Source: Papaver somniferum
Taxonomy: Eukaryota; Streptophyta; Magnoliopsida; Ranunculales; Papaveraceae
Assembly (NCBI RefSeq): GCF_003573695.1
Contig: NW_020621936.1
Span: 9,238,001 to 9,302,000 of the forward strand
Length of the DNA: 64,000 bases
Direction of reading: 5' to 3'
The first letter of the stretch is position 1; every line of letters begins with the position of its first letter. Made by a program: the position numbers and the translations under genes. A model generated the notes under the pieces. That model was not told the origin of the DNA, searched no databases, and worked only from the letters and a program-made list of their open reading frames with translations. Positions 9,831-19,168 of this stretch are shown in pieces.

Positions 9831-9867
9831 TTTACTTGAGGACAAGTAAAATTCAGGTTTGGGGGTA
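9831..9867 (+). promoter_or_regulatory. E1 3' hairpin and polypurine tract
   Basis: TTTACTT/AAGTAAA (9831-9850) forms a 7-bp stem with loop GAGGAC, followed by AGGTTTGGGGGTA (9855-9867), which ends two bases before the 3' LTR. This is the expected site of plus-strand priming. Confidence 0.75.
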
Positions 9868-9869
9868 TT

Positions 9870-12406
9870 TGATGAGTGCCAAATATTGTATATTTATCCC
9901 TTTTTGTTGGCATTTAACTCATCTTTTGCGCATTAATTCTACATTTTATCCCATATTCTGTATTTTCATTGTTTTCAAGAATAAATATTTTTATAATTAT
10001 TTTGCATTTTTAGGTAATAAATAAAGTTCGGATGAGACGTGGAGCGAAAAGAGCAAAAAGTAGTGAAAAGCCGGGAGAAATTACGCAAGGAAACCGCAAA
10101 GAATGGTGCGCACAACCTCATTTTCTACACACAAAAGCGCCTCCGTTCTCAGCCATCAGATCAGTTCTCAGGAGCATCCGACGGTCGCTCCTTCATAGAG
10201 CATCAAAATCTGATGTTTCTGCCGAGCACCACAGCGCTGAAATTCCAAGCCTTCAGATTAGATGGTAGTTGAATCCAACGGTCGCTCCTATGCCTGTGCA
10301 TCAACTCCCGATGATTCCGCCTAACACTACAACACCTAACTCAATCTAGCACCGTTGACTTCGTTGTATTTTACATCCTACGGTCGCTACAAGCTGCCTC
10401 TTCCTTAGCCGTCCGATCTACCTACCATCTCCACACCCCACGGCTAAGCATCGCAAGACATCGAAATACGATGGGCCCGCCTCACACTCAAGCAGTCGAG
10501 AACCTACACCCAACCAAACAGATCCTTCTCCTCAAACCCATCGACCACCTCTGCCATCACCTTCTCCTTCACAGGCTCTGCAACACCATGTCCTGCCACC
10601 ACCATCGCCTGCAACCCACTGCCACCACCAGACCTCGAGCTTCCTTCACCACCACCAGTTCCATCACTGCCACCACCATCTCCAACACCCGACAACACCC
10701 TAGCCTAGCTATTTTCTTCATCTCACAACCTCTGAAACCCTAGGTTTTGGGGTGAGTAAAATAGCTAGAAATTAGGGGACAATAGGAGCAGGAAGAGCAT
10801 CATAAGGACGATTCAGAGCATGGGTCGAGCAATTTTTGGAGTTTGGAGGCCAAATTTTGGGTAATAATTTATCCCTAAATTGTACTGTGTATTGATACTT
10901 TTGGGAAAAATGTGTGTGAAACCCTAATTTGTTAATTTGGGTATAAATAGGCAATGTGTAGGAGATGAAAAACTTGTTCTTGGACTAGCCAAGTTTCCCC
11001 CTAATTGGGTTAGGTTTGATTTTAATTTCTGCTGCACTGTTAACCATTTGCATATTTTTTTTCACTGTGCTATGTATGATGTTGTAGTGTGTAACTGTTT
11101 GATGTTTGTCAGTTTAATGCTCTAATTCACCACTATGTAATTGTTTGATGTTGTGTAATTGTCTGTTGTGTTGTTAGTTTAATGCTCCTGTTCATTTGTA
11201 ATTGTTCCTGTTAATGTGCAATGTCTTGTTAATGTCTTGTTAGTGCCATCCCTAGCTCACTGTTATGCTGCTTGTCATGTTCTAAATCACCCTGCTAGGG
11301 ACTTGATGAATCTCTAATGTCTTGTTGTGTAGTATATTGTTCACACTGCTCTAGAAGGCTAAACAAGTTTAGGAAAAACTTGAACTTAGCTCATCATCAC
11401 CTCACTTTCACAATGTATGCCAAGTATGCTTTGTAGTTAGGTTCATGAGCTGCTGATAAGCTGCAACTCAAGCTGAATTCATAATCCCTTGACTAGTTGT
11501 GCTGTAGAAAGACAATTAGTGCTTTGGAAATAATACCATAGTTGTGTTTAACTTCCTATAGGAGAATACACAGTAAAAGTTAGAGTGAATTCAACCCCTA
11601 GTTCCCATCCATAAATCCATCTTCAACTGTTAGTCTTGTTTCCTTCCACTTGTTTGGTTTACCTGCATTTCTGTTTTGCATTTTCACTGCTTACTTGCTT
11701 TCCCTGCTGCATTTCTTCTATTACTGCAACTGCTGCTGCAGCACTTGTGCTGCTGCACTGTTTTTTCCATCTTCTTGGCCTTGTGCTGTTTTGCCACTTC
11801 TTTGCCTGCTGCTCTGCCAAAGTGCTGCTGCTGCCTTTCTGCAGCTGCTGCTGCTCCAAAGTCCATAGTCCACAGTTCCTACAGCCCAAAGCTCACTTCA
11901 TTCTTGAGCCCAAGTTCAACTCAGTGAAGCCCAAAGGCCCAGATTCTTAACTGTAAGACCAAAACCAAGGTCTAGTTCACTAAGGCCCAGTTAAGGCAAA
12001 AGCCTAGTTCACTACTAAGCCCAACTTGCAAGTGAACTGTTAAGCCCAACTCCTAGTTGAACTGTTGAGCCCAAAGCTCAGACCAGTTTCTAGAACCACA
12101 GCCCATTTGCACTTTAAAGATAACTGAGCCCAAGCTCAGTTCATTTTATGTTTAACAAACCCACTAAGCCCAATCCATTCAAAGGGCATTCAAACCCAAT
12201 AGTACATTAAGCCCAACACTTCCAAAGGGCTTCTAAGCCCAAAGCAAATCTAGGAACCCAATTAGCTAAAACACTTCCGAAACACACCCGATCTCTGTGG
12301 ATCGACCCGTACTTGCACGAGCTACAACTGACGACCGTGCACTTGCGGTATTACTGTAGGCCCGTTTTCATTGCGCTCATTTTTATACACTCTTCCGGGC
12401 CCATCA
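9870..12406 (+). repeat. E1 3' LTR
   Basis: Nearly identical to 3413-5952. Visible differences are small: loss of TA and AATTAA near its start, AAAAGTAG for GAAAAGTAG, one AAGG/AGG change and a TTTC insertion near 11668. It ends CCCATCA and is followed by ATGAG. Confidence 0.92.
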
Positions 12407-12411
12407 ATGAG
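12407..12411. repeat. Right target-site duplication of E1 (ATGAG)
   Basis: Exact repeat of 3408-3412. Confidence 0.9.
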
Positions 12412-12888
12412 CTATAGCGTGAACATTGTGAGTTAACTACAGTAGGGAGTCTTGAAGTGTACATAATTATATACCTATTGATTCTTGACGTGTACATAAT
12501 TGTTCACCTTCGTCAAACACAATGTTGTTGTGTTCATTTACAGTCAAATGTCTAGAGTGTTTTCTAGAGTCGAATTTTCTCTGAAGCCAATCTGAGATTT
12601 GACACTCTAACTTCCCGTTCTGGTCTCCTCATGTGTTTAATGGGTGATATGCATTCAGTTTATCTTACATACCACTAACACAATTCAGTTACTTACCAAC
12701 CTCTGTGAATGTAACTTACAAATCGATGATTTGTACAAGAATAACTCGCGTGTTTGAAAGATTTATTTTAAGATAAAAGGAACAAGTCATGGAAAGTCTA
12801 TATATATTTTTAGGTGATACACTCATAGCTACATATTTTCCATTTTGACTAGTTGTGTAAATACTTTTTTCATTAGAAGCATGGCTAA
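12412..12888. other. Host segment between E1 and E2
   Basis: Non-coding. It carries palindrome array 2 and no recognisable gene, and it ends at the TGTAT duplicated target of E2 (12889-12893). Confidence 0.5.
12457..12507. repeat. Palindrome array 2
   Basis: Two degenerate copies of GTGTACATAATTGTACAC, at 12457 and 12490, 33 bp apart. The spacer TATTGATTCTTGA resembles that of arrays 1 and 3. Confidence 0.65.
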
Positions 12889-12893
12889 TGTAT

Positions 12894-14970
12894 TGATGAG
12901 TGCTAAAAAGTGCATATTTCTATATATTTTTCTTGGCATTTAACTCATCTTTTGTGCATTAATTCTACATTTTATCCCATATTCTGTATTTTCATTGTTT
13001 TCAAGAATAAATATTTTTATTAATTAATTTTGCATTTTTAGGTAATAAATAAAGTTTGGATGAATAGCGGTGCGAAAAGAGCAAAGGAACGGCAAAGACT
13101 CCCGCTAGGAGGAAGTGAAGAATGATGTTTGCAAGAGCCGGATCAATTAGAAGTGGGCTTGAAGAGGAAGAATTGTTCTTAAAGAAGATATGGGCTTGGC
13201 ATACCCAAGGCCCAAAACCCTCACTCAAACACATTTCCACTATCCAAGCCCGTCTCGGATTTCAGCCGTCAGATCGAAGCATTTCAGCATCCTACGGTCG
13301 CTCCATCATCGCACATCAAACTCCGAAGACCCCGCTTTACATCGCAACTCCCATCTCCATCTTGGGTCGTCCGTTTTGCTACATCCCTTCATCCGACGGT
13401 CGCTCCACGCTTACCTCCGTATCGCCGTTGGATCCACCTACCATCTTCCCATCCATCGCTCCTTGTCACAGATCATCAAACCTCGCTGAACCCGCCTAAC
13501 ACCCAAGTATCGAACACCTATACCCATCGCCAAACACACCCTTCTCCCAAAACCATCGAATCCATCTTCTTCCCCTCTCCGTCTGCAGAACTCGTACGCC
13601 ATCACCACCACCTGCTCCTTCTGCCACCACCACATCCACCACCAAAGCCATCATGGCTCCTACCAACTAAACCCATCCCCTATATCACGTCCTATATCCC
13701 TCTCAGCGTCTAATTTCACCCATTTTCACACCTCTAATCCCTAGCTGTGGAGTTGGTGAAATAAGTTGATGAGATGGATGTAATTGAAGCATGGGAAGGA
13801 GCAGAAGACGTTGAGGAAGCATGGGTCGAGACTATTGGGAAGAAATCAGAGCTGTTAGGTGAGTAATTTCGATTCCTATTTCTGAACAGGAAACCCTAAT
13901 TTTACAAATTGGGGATTCTTAGGAATTGATGATTACAACTAGAAATAGAGGCATGGGTGAGTGTTATTGAGTAGATTCAGTGACATTAGGTAGGATTATT
14001 TTGATTTAATTTTGATTTTCACCAAACCCTAATTTTGTAATTTGGGGGAAAACCCAAATTGGGTCTGTGGGTATAAATAGAAGGGACTGTTGTGTTGTGT
14101 AGGGTATGCCTGGATTAGCCAGAGCTTCACCCAAGAGGACTGGACTAGCCAGTTCCTCAACTGTTGGTTCATTTGTTTTGTAAATTTTCAGTCATGTTTT
14201 GTTTGAATTTGCTCTTATTATCATATGTGATGAATGTTAATGTTGTTTATATGTTGAGCATGAGCTAAATTGTAACAGGTGAGGTTTAGATGAAACCTCA
14301 GTGCACTGTCTGATAGTGGAATGCTAGGTTAGAGCCTTAGTGCATTGTTTTGATTGAGCAATGGGAGAAATTAGTGCTCATCTGTGTGCTTGTGATTGAT
14401 TGTACTGTCAAAAGACAGTCAATGCTAGGAGCACATTAGTTGAGCAAGCTAATTCTCTTTCCATTCCATTTGTATGCTTAGGATCATAAGTTGACCTTAG
14501 CTGTCACTTAGTTCCATTAGGAATTCAACCTAGAATTACATTATCTGGATAGGTCACAAGGGTGGATTCAAGGCCTTAGCTTAACCCACATTTTGTTTTC
14601 ACAGTCACTTGCAACTCCGAATCTGTTTTTCTTATTGCTTAGTTAAATTTTCCTTGCTGCTTTGTTTAGTTTTTGTGCAATTTACAGCTTGTTGTGCACT
14701 GAAATCAGTGCACAAACTCCCCCCTTCCCTTGGCTTACAGCCTTGGTTCTTAACTGTTCTGCCTTATTGCTTTGCCTTGCTCACTGCCTTGGCCTATCCC
14801 TCATTGTCACTGCCTTGCATATAGCTTAGCTAGGAAAACTTCATAACACCCCAAGTCCCTGTGCAATGACCCTGTTCTTGCACACAAGCTACAACTGACC
14901 CTGTGCACTTGCAGGTATCACTGTAGGCATCCATTTATTGTCTTATTTTCACATCTTTAAATGCCTACCA
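12894..14970 (+). repeat. E2 5' LTR
   Basis: TGATGAGTGCT to ATGCCTACCA. The TATA box TATAAATA is at 14072-14079. U3 has two ACGGTCGCTCC motifs (13288 and 13390). The last 50 bp (14921-14970) are absent from the 3' LTR and contain the hairpin GTAGGCAT/ATGCCTAC. Confidence 0.9.
14923..14968 (+). promoter_or_regulatory. E2 LTR-terminal hairpin
   Basis: A perfect 8-bp stem: GTAGGCAT (14923-14930) with ATGCCTAC (14961-14968). It corresponds in position to the GGCCCG/CGGGCC stem of E1, with different bases but pairing kept. Confidence 0.6.
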
Positions 14971-14976
14971 AGTTTT

Positions 14977-14994
14977 TGGCGCCGCTGCCGGGGA
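14977..14994 (+). promoter_or_regulatory. E2 primer binding site (tRNA-Asp-like)
   Basis: TGGCGCCGCTGCCGGGGA differs from the tRNA-Asp(GUC) complement at one position (T to C, ninth base). Confidence 0.85.
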
Positions 14995-15299
14995 CTTGGC
15001 ATTGTGTGGTTGCTGTTTTTCCTTGCTTTCTTTTGCTGCTATTCACTTGCATATCTTGCATTTAGTATAATCATTTAGTGTAAGCATTTATCTCATCATA
15101 ACTTGCATTCATTACTGCATATTCATCTTTGCATTGCATACTCATTGCATCTTGCTGTCCTGATTGCATATCATATTTGCATATTAGTCATCTTTACATT
15201 CTTGCAGTCAATCTTGCATTACAGTTCTTGTTCACTGCCTTTCTTTGCTGTCCTTGACATTTTTGTTGAGTGACCAGGTACTGTGACCTTGCTGTGAGG

Positions 15300-15600
15300 C
15301 TGAGAACAAACCTCTGGTGCTGTTGTGCTGCTGTGAAGCCCAAATAGAGCTGCTGTTGCCAAGCCTGCAACATTGCCCCTGTTCAGCTACTGCTTGTGGT
15401 GCTGCTGAACTTGTGGTGCTGCTGTTGCTGCTGAGCTGCTTCTCCTGCTGCTGCTCCTGGTCCTGCTGCTGTGCCTCAGCTGTTGCTGCTGTGCAAAGGC
15501 AAGCTGCTGCTACCTCCTGCTGGTCCTGCTGCTGTTGTGATCCAAAGCCCAACTGGGCTTTTGCAACCAAACTGAGCAGCTGGGCTGTGCTTCAAAGGTA
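15300..15600 (+). other. E2 CTG-rich leader with conserved splice donor
   Basis: (CTG)n-like sequence, open in several frames (15317-15601 plus, 15232-15570 minus), gives Leu/Cys-rich or Gln-rich peptides that look compositional. It ends in CAAAG|GTAAGCC at 15597/15598, the same donor as in E1. The CTG-rich block ending at a donor may be a non-coding leader exon. Confidence 0.45.
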
Positions 15601-15871
15601 AGCCTAAACCCATTAAGAGAACCCAACCTGTGGGCTTCCATTTTTAATCTGTGGGCTTGTAATAATTTTTTTTTTTATTTTAATTTTATTTCTTTCTTTA
15701 TTTGGGATTGTAATAATTTTAGTTTTATTTTTATTTTCTTTTTTTTTGTGGGTTTGTAATAATTAGTTTTATTTTTATTTCTTTCTTTATTTGGGCTTGT
15801 AATTTAGTTGTTTGTTAGGCTTGTAGTTTCTTTTAAACTAAAATTTGGGCTTCAAAACCCAACCCAAAAAA

Positions 15872-15909
<38 letters not shown>

Positions 15910-16022
15910 TTGCTCCTTATTTCAAAAACCAAAATTTTATCCCAAGCAAAACCAAATTTTCTTTTCAAAACCCTTTCAAACCAAATTTTCAAAACCCATT
16001 AGAACCAAATTTTTTTGAAAAA

Positions 16023-16820
16023 ATGGGCGAGTATGTGAATAAACTCCGTAGTCTCCATGAATACATGTACCCTAACATAATAAGTCAGTTATCATGTATC
16101 GTCTTACCCCAGACTGATGGCCCATTTGAACTAAACGCAAGCATGATACAAATACTTCCTATATTTCGAGGGTTCGATTCTGAGAATCCCTATAACCATG
16201 TAAGAGAGTTTGAACAAATTTTCCGGGCTTTACAACCTGACCATATATCCGAAGACTCTTTGAAATTGCGTTTGTTTACTTTTTCTTTAAAGGAAAAGGC
16301 CAAAACATGGTTTTACGGTTTGAGACCGCAGTCAATCACCACTTGGGACCAACTCACAAATCAATTTGTCGGAAAGTTCTTTCCACATCATAGGACCATC
16401 TCTATTCGTCGAAGTCTTAATTGTTTTGTCCAGTTAGATGGAGAAACACTTTTTCATTATTTTGAACGATTTAATGATTTGTTGTTTGAGTGTCCTCATC
16501 ATGGCCTCGAGAAGTGGAGACTGGTCGCCATTATTTATGAGGGACTAGACTTTAAGTATCGAGCCTTGGTTGAATCTATGTGTAATGGTGAATTCATTGA
16601 TAAAACTGTGGACGATGCATGGTTATTTCTAGCTGAAGTTGCAGAGAAAACCCATCAGTGGGAAACCTATAGGGAAACTAGGACCATGCCACATGATATG
16701 GGTAATCACCATGAGTCAGATGTTGATTTTCCCAATGAGCTTAATTCTGGATATAGTGTTTCATACCCTATTGCTGAAAATGTCAATCCATATTCACCTA
16801 TTTTAGAGGCAGATGTATAG
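16023..16820 (+). CDS. gag: E2 Gag (Athila-type capsid domain)
   Basis: 265 codons from ATG at 16023 to TAG at 16818. A retrotransposon gag capsid domain spans about residues 45-195, recognised by the ordered pattern FRGFDSENPYNHVREFEQIF, then LRLFTFSLKEKAKTWFYGL, SITTWDQL, FVGKFFPHH, IRRSLNCF and a W-RLVAIIYEGL segment. Capsid subunits assemble the cytoplasmic particle in which reverse transcription occurs. The nucleocapsid part with a CCHC knuckle is missing, whereas E1 keeps the knuckle and lacks the capsid. The frame stays open beyond the TAG into the acidic ORF. It is intact for its length, so it could still make a capsid protein if expressed. Confidence 0.85.
   Translation: MGEYVNKLRSLHEYMYPNIISQLSCIVLPQTDGPFELNASMIQILPIFRGFDSENPYNHVREFEQIFRALQPDHISEDSLKLRLFTFSLKEKAKTWFYGLRPQSITTWDQLTNQFVGKFFPHHRTISIRRSLNCFVQLDGETLFHYFERFNDLLFECPHHGLEKWRLVAIIYEGLDFKYRALVESMCNGEFIDKTVDDAWLFLAEVAEKTHQWETYRETRTMPHDMGNHHESDVDFPNELNSGYSVSYPIAENVNPYSPILEADV
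16818..16820 (+). other. In-frame TAG between gag and acidic ORF
   Basis: Context GTA TAG ACG. After this single stop the same frame runs open to 17846, covering the acidic ORF. It could be a read-through stop or a simple nonsense change. Confidence 0.6.
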
Positions 16821-16925
16821 ACGAAAAACACTAATGGTTTTGAAAAAGTAGGATTTTCATGTATTTGTGATGATGATGATTATGATGATGTTATATTAGA
16901 AGAACATGTCTATGCTGAAAATGTT

Positions 16926-17846
16926 ATGGAACCTTTGGGTTCAAATACATTAGGCTTTTCTGCCCCGACCTTCATGAATGATGTTTCTTCTAGTATTCCA
17001 TATACATGTGATGAGGCTACTGATTTAGATATTGTGCAGTTATCCTGTGAAGAGCATGACTTAGGTAATGTTGAATCTTCTGTTGACACTAATGATCCTA
17101 TGCATGAAAATATAGTTGATGTGTCTGATTCCATACTTAAGCCACAATATATTGCTTCTTTTGATGTTAATTTGGATATTTCGGATAACCATGATTCTGA
17201 ATTTGGACTTGTGAAATTGTGTTGTGATGATGAGCATGCTACACAACTTGATTATGATTTAGAAAATGCTGATGTGACTGATAATATTGGTACTTTTGAT
17301 CTCATGCATGTGAGAAACTTAGATGTCACCTTCTTGCCTAAGTCACAGATTGAGATCATTCCACCCAACCTAGATTTGGTTTGTAACAAAAATTTTAAAC
17401 CAACTTTTCTGAAGATTCCCAACCTAGGATTGGAACTGTGTGCCTCTCAAGTCCTCTTGGACTATTTTGCATCTAAATACAATACTTTTAAGGAGCCACA
17501 GTTGGAATATGCATGTTTGTCCATCCCAAACAAAGTCCATTTTCAGTTAGACCTTGTGCATGATGAACCCCCAAAACTGCGAGATTTTGTATCCAAAATT
17601 TTATCTGTTGAAAAATCCAGGTTTGGGGGTAGCTCATTTTGTTTCACAGCTTCACTTGCATGCCTATCATATTATTATTGTGTGAAGCTGTTGAAACCTC
17701 TACACTTTGTCTTTTGGGTTGATCCTCAACTCTTTAGATTGTTAGTGTATGGTGAATTTTTTGTATATAATCCAGTAGATAAAAATTTTAAAAATCCTTT
17801 TGTTCCTTTTGTATATATTTTGCTAATCCAATATGATCTCGGCTGA
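16926..17846 (+). CDS. E2 acidic ORF of unknown function (shared ORF2)
   Basis: 306 codons from the first ATG after the TAG, in the gag frame; the open frame upstream adds an Asp-rich DDDDYDD segment. The protein is rich in Asp, Glu, Ser and Asn over residues 1-150. It then has three conserved blocks: PPNLDLVC to GLELCASQVLLDYFASKYNT (about 150-190), KSRFGGSSF (231-239) and W264-VDP-QLFRLLVYGEF to 278. E1 has a broken copy and E3 a diverged copy with the same order. It shows no protease, RT, RNase H, integrase or zinc-knuckle motif. Its place after gag is where an autonomous element has pol. It may be a gag-associated or accessory protein, or an env-position ORF brought next to gag by deletion of pol. 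Codon changes against E3 are mostly synonymous in the last block. Confidence 0.7.
   Translation: MEPLGSNTLGFSAPTFMNDVSSSIPYTCDEATDLDIVQLSCEEHDLGNVESSVDTNDPMHENIVDVSDSILKPQYIASFDVNLDISDNHDSEFGLVKLCCDDEHATQLDYDLENADVTDNIGTFDLMHVRNLDVTFLPKSQIEIIPPNLDLVCNKNFKPTFLKIPNLGLELCASQVLLDYFASKYNTFKEPQLEYACLSIPNKVHFQLDLVHDEPPKLRDFVSKILSVEKSRFGGSSFCFTASLACLSYYYCVKLLKPLHFVFWVDPQLFRLLVYGEFFVYNPVDKNFKNPFVPFVYILLIQYDLG
17619..17631 (+). promoter_or_regulatory. E2 G5 tract 1
   Basis: AGGTTTGGGGGTA inside the acidic ORF, encoding residues R232 to G235. Confidence 0.5.
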
Positions 17847-17980
17847 AATATGTTGGATTTTTTTTTCCTTGAATAACGGAGTCTAATCTTGCTTTCGCCG
17901 AAATCGGGTATTCTCTTTCCTTTTTCTCTACTCAACATGATCCTCTTCATATGTTGTATTATAATTTTGTTCATATTTTG

Positions 17981-18018
17981 AAACATTGAGGACAATGTTT
18001 AGTTTAGGTTTGGGGGTG
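17981..18018 (+). promoter_or_regulatory. E2 central hairpin plus G5 tract 2
   Basis: AAACATTG/CAATGTTT stem (17981-18000), then AGGTTTGGGGGTG (18006-18018). Confidence 0.55.
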
Positions 18019-19129
18019 AAAAGTAGATACTTTGATAATATGCCATAATTGAAAACAAAACTCCATCTTTTTGAAAAAATTGAAAAATTCCAAAAAAATT
18101 GAAAAATCAAAATTAAAAATTAAAAAATTAAAAAATCATAAAAATGGAGCTCATTTACCTTGAAATGTTGACTCTTGTGCAAATATGTAATTATTAGGAG
18201 TCTTAGTCTAGATATTTAGGCACCCTGATTCTAGCACAATTCACATAGTGATAAGAAATTTGCACGCGCACGATCTACCAATACATATATAGCCTCGATC
18301 TTCAAGGTGTTTGATAGGAAGTCACGATTGCCAATCACTTTAGAATACTGAACGAAACTTGACTAGCTTGTTCTTTGGTTGGTTGGGATAGAAGGTGGAG
18401 GTTACATTAAGAAAGACAACCATCGAATTTAACTGGGTGCATCAAAAAGGGCTACCTCTTGCAAAGTGTCATGTAATCTTTTGTTTCCTTTTGTATATGT
18501 ATCAAAAGTGTTTCCTTATTCAAAAAAAAAAAAAAGAAAAGAAAAATCAAGTATTTATCAATTCCATCATCTCTTGTTCCAAAAATAAAAGAGAATAGTC
18601 AATGTAAATAAGAGTCATGTAAAGAGTCATCTTTTGTGTTTTATTGTAATAAGCAAGGAGGGTGTATGCCATTGATGTACAACGCGAGTAATTGTGAAAT
18701 ACCTCCAACTCATTCACAATTCTCGTAAAGTCCGGACAGCTAGCTAGATTTCGACCTTGGTTCTTAGCCTGAGAAACTATCTCTTGGTGATTAGTAGTCA
18801 TAACTTCAGATCTTTCTTTACACATGTGTAGATACACTTTACACTCTTATCACATGTCTTTTTTTGTTATCAGTGCTAGGATTGTGCCTTAGATAGCTAG
18901 ATTGACATCTCCATTTTGCTGTGAGCTTAAACTGTCTTGCACATGTCACATTTGATGGAATATGAGCTTATATTTTGACCTAGAACTTTGTAGGTACGTT
19001 CTAAGCAAACCTTCACGAGACTTCACTCGTCCACTAGGGACACTTAGTGGTTTAAAAGGCTTAGTGCATATGCTAAATGCATTCGAGAGACCAGAGACAG
19101 TGGTATAGGTAGGATTTCCTTAGTTTTGT

Positions 19130-19166
19130 TTTACTTGAGGACAAGTAAAATTCAGGTTTGGGGGTA
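19130..19166 (+). promoter_or_regulatory. E2 3' hairpin and polypurine tract
   Basis: TTTACTT/AAGTAAA stem with loop GAGGAC (19130-19149), then AGGTTTGGGGGTA (19154-19166) just before the 3' LTR. About 100 bp upstream, a conserved block (CGAG-acttca-CTCG, CCACTAGGGACAC) is shared with E1 and E3. Confidence 0.75.
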
Positions 19167-19168
19167 TT

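Larger units (their letters stand above)
3413..12406 (+). mobile_element. E1: non-autonomous Athila-like LTR retrotransposon
   Basis: A complete element of 8994 bp with near-identical LTRs (2540 and 2537 bp) and a 5-bp target duplication. Its tRNA-Asp primer site is followed by a long leader, a decayed nucleocapsid remnant of gag, a decayed acidic ORF shared with E2 and E3, and a long 3' non-coding part with a polypurine tract. There is no protease, RT, RNase H or integrase, so it must have been mobilised by proteins made elsewhere. The two LTRs differ by only a few small indels and substitutions, which indicates recent insertion. The primer site and the gag type (seen better in E2) point to the Athila lineage. 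Confidence 0.9.
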
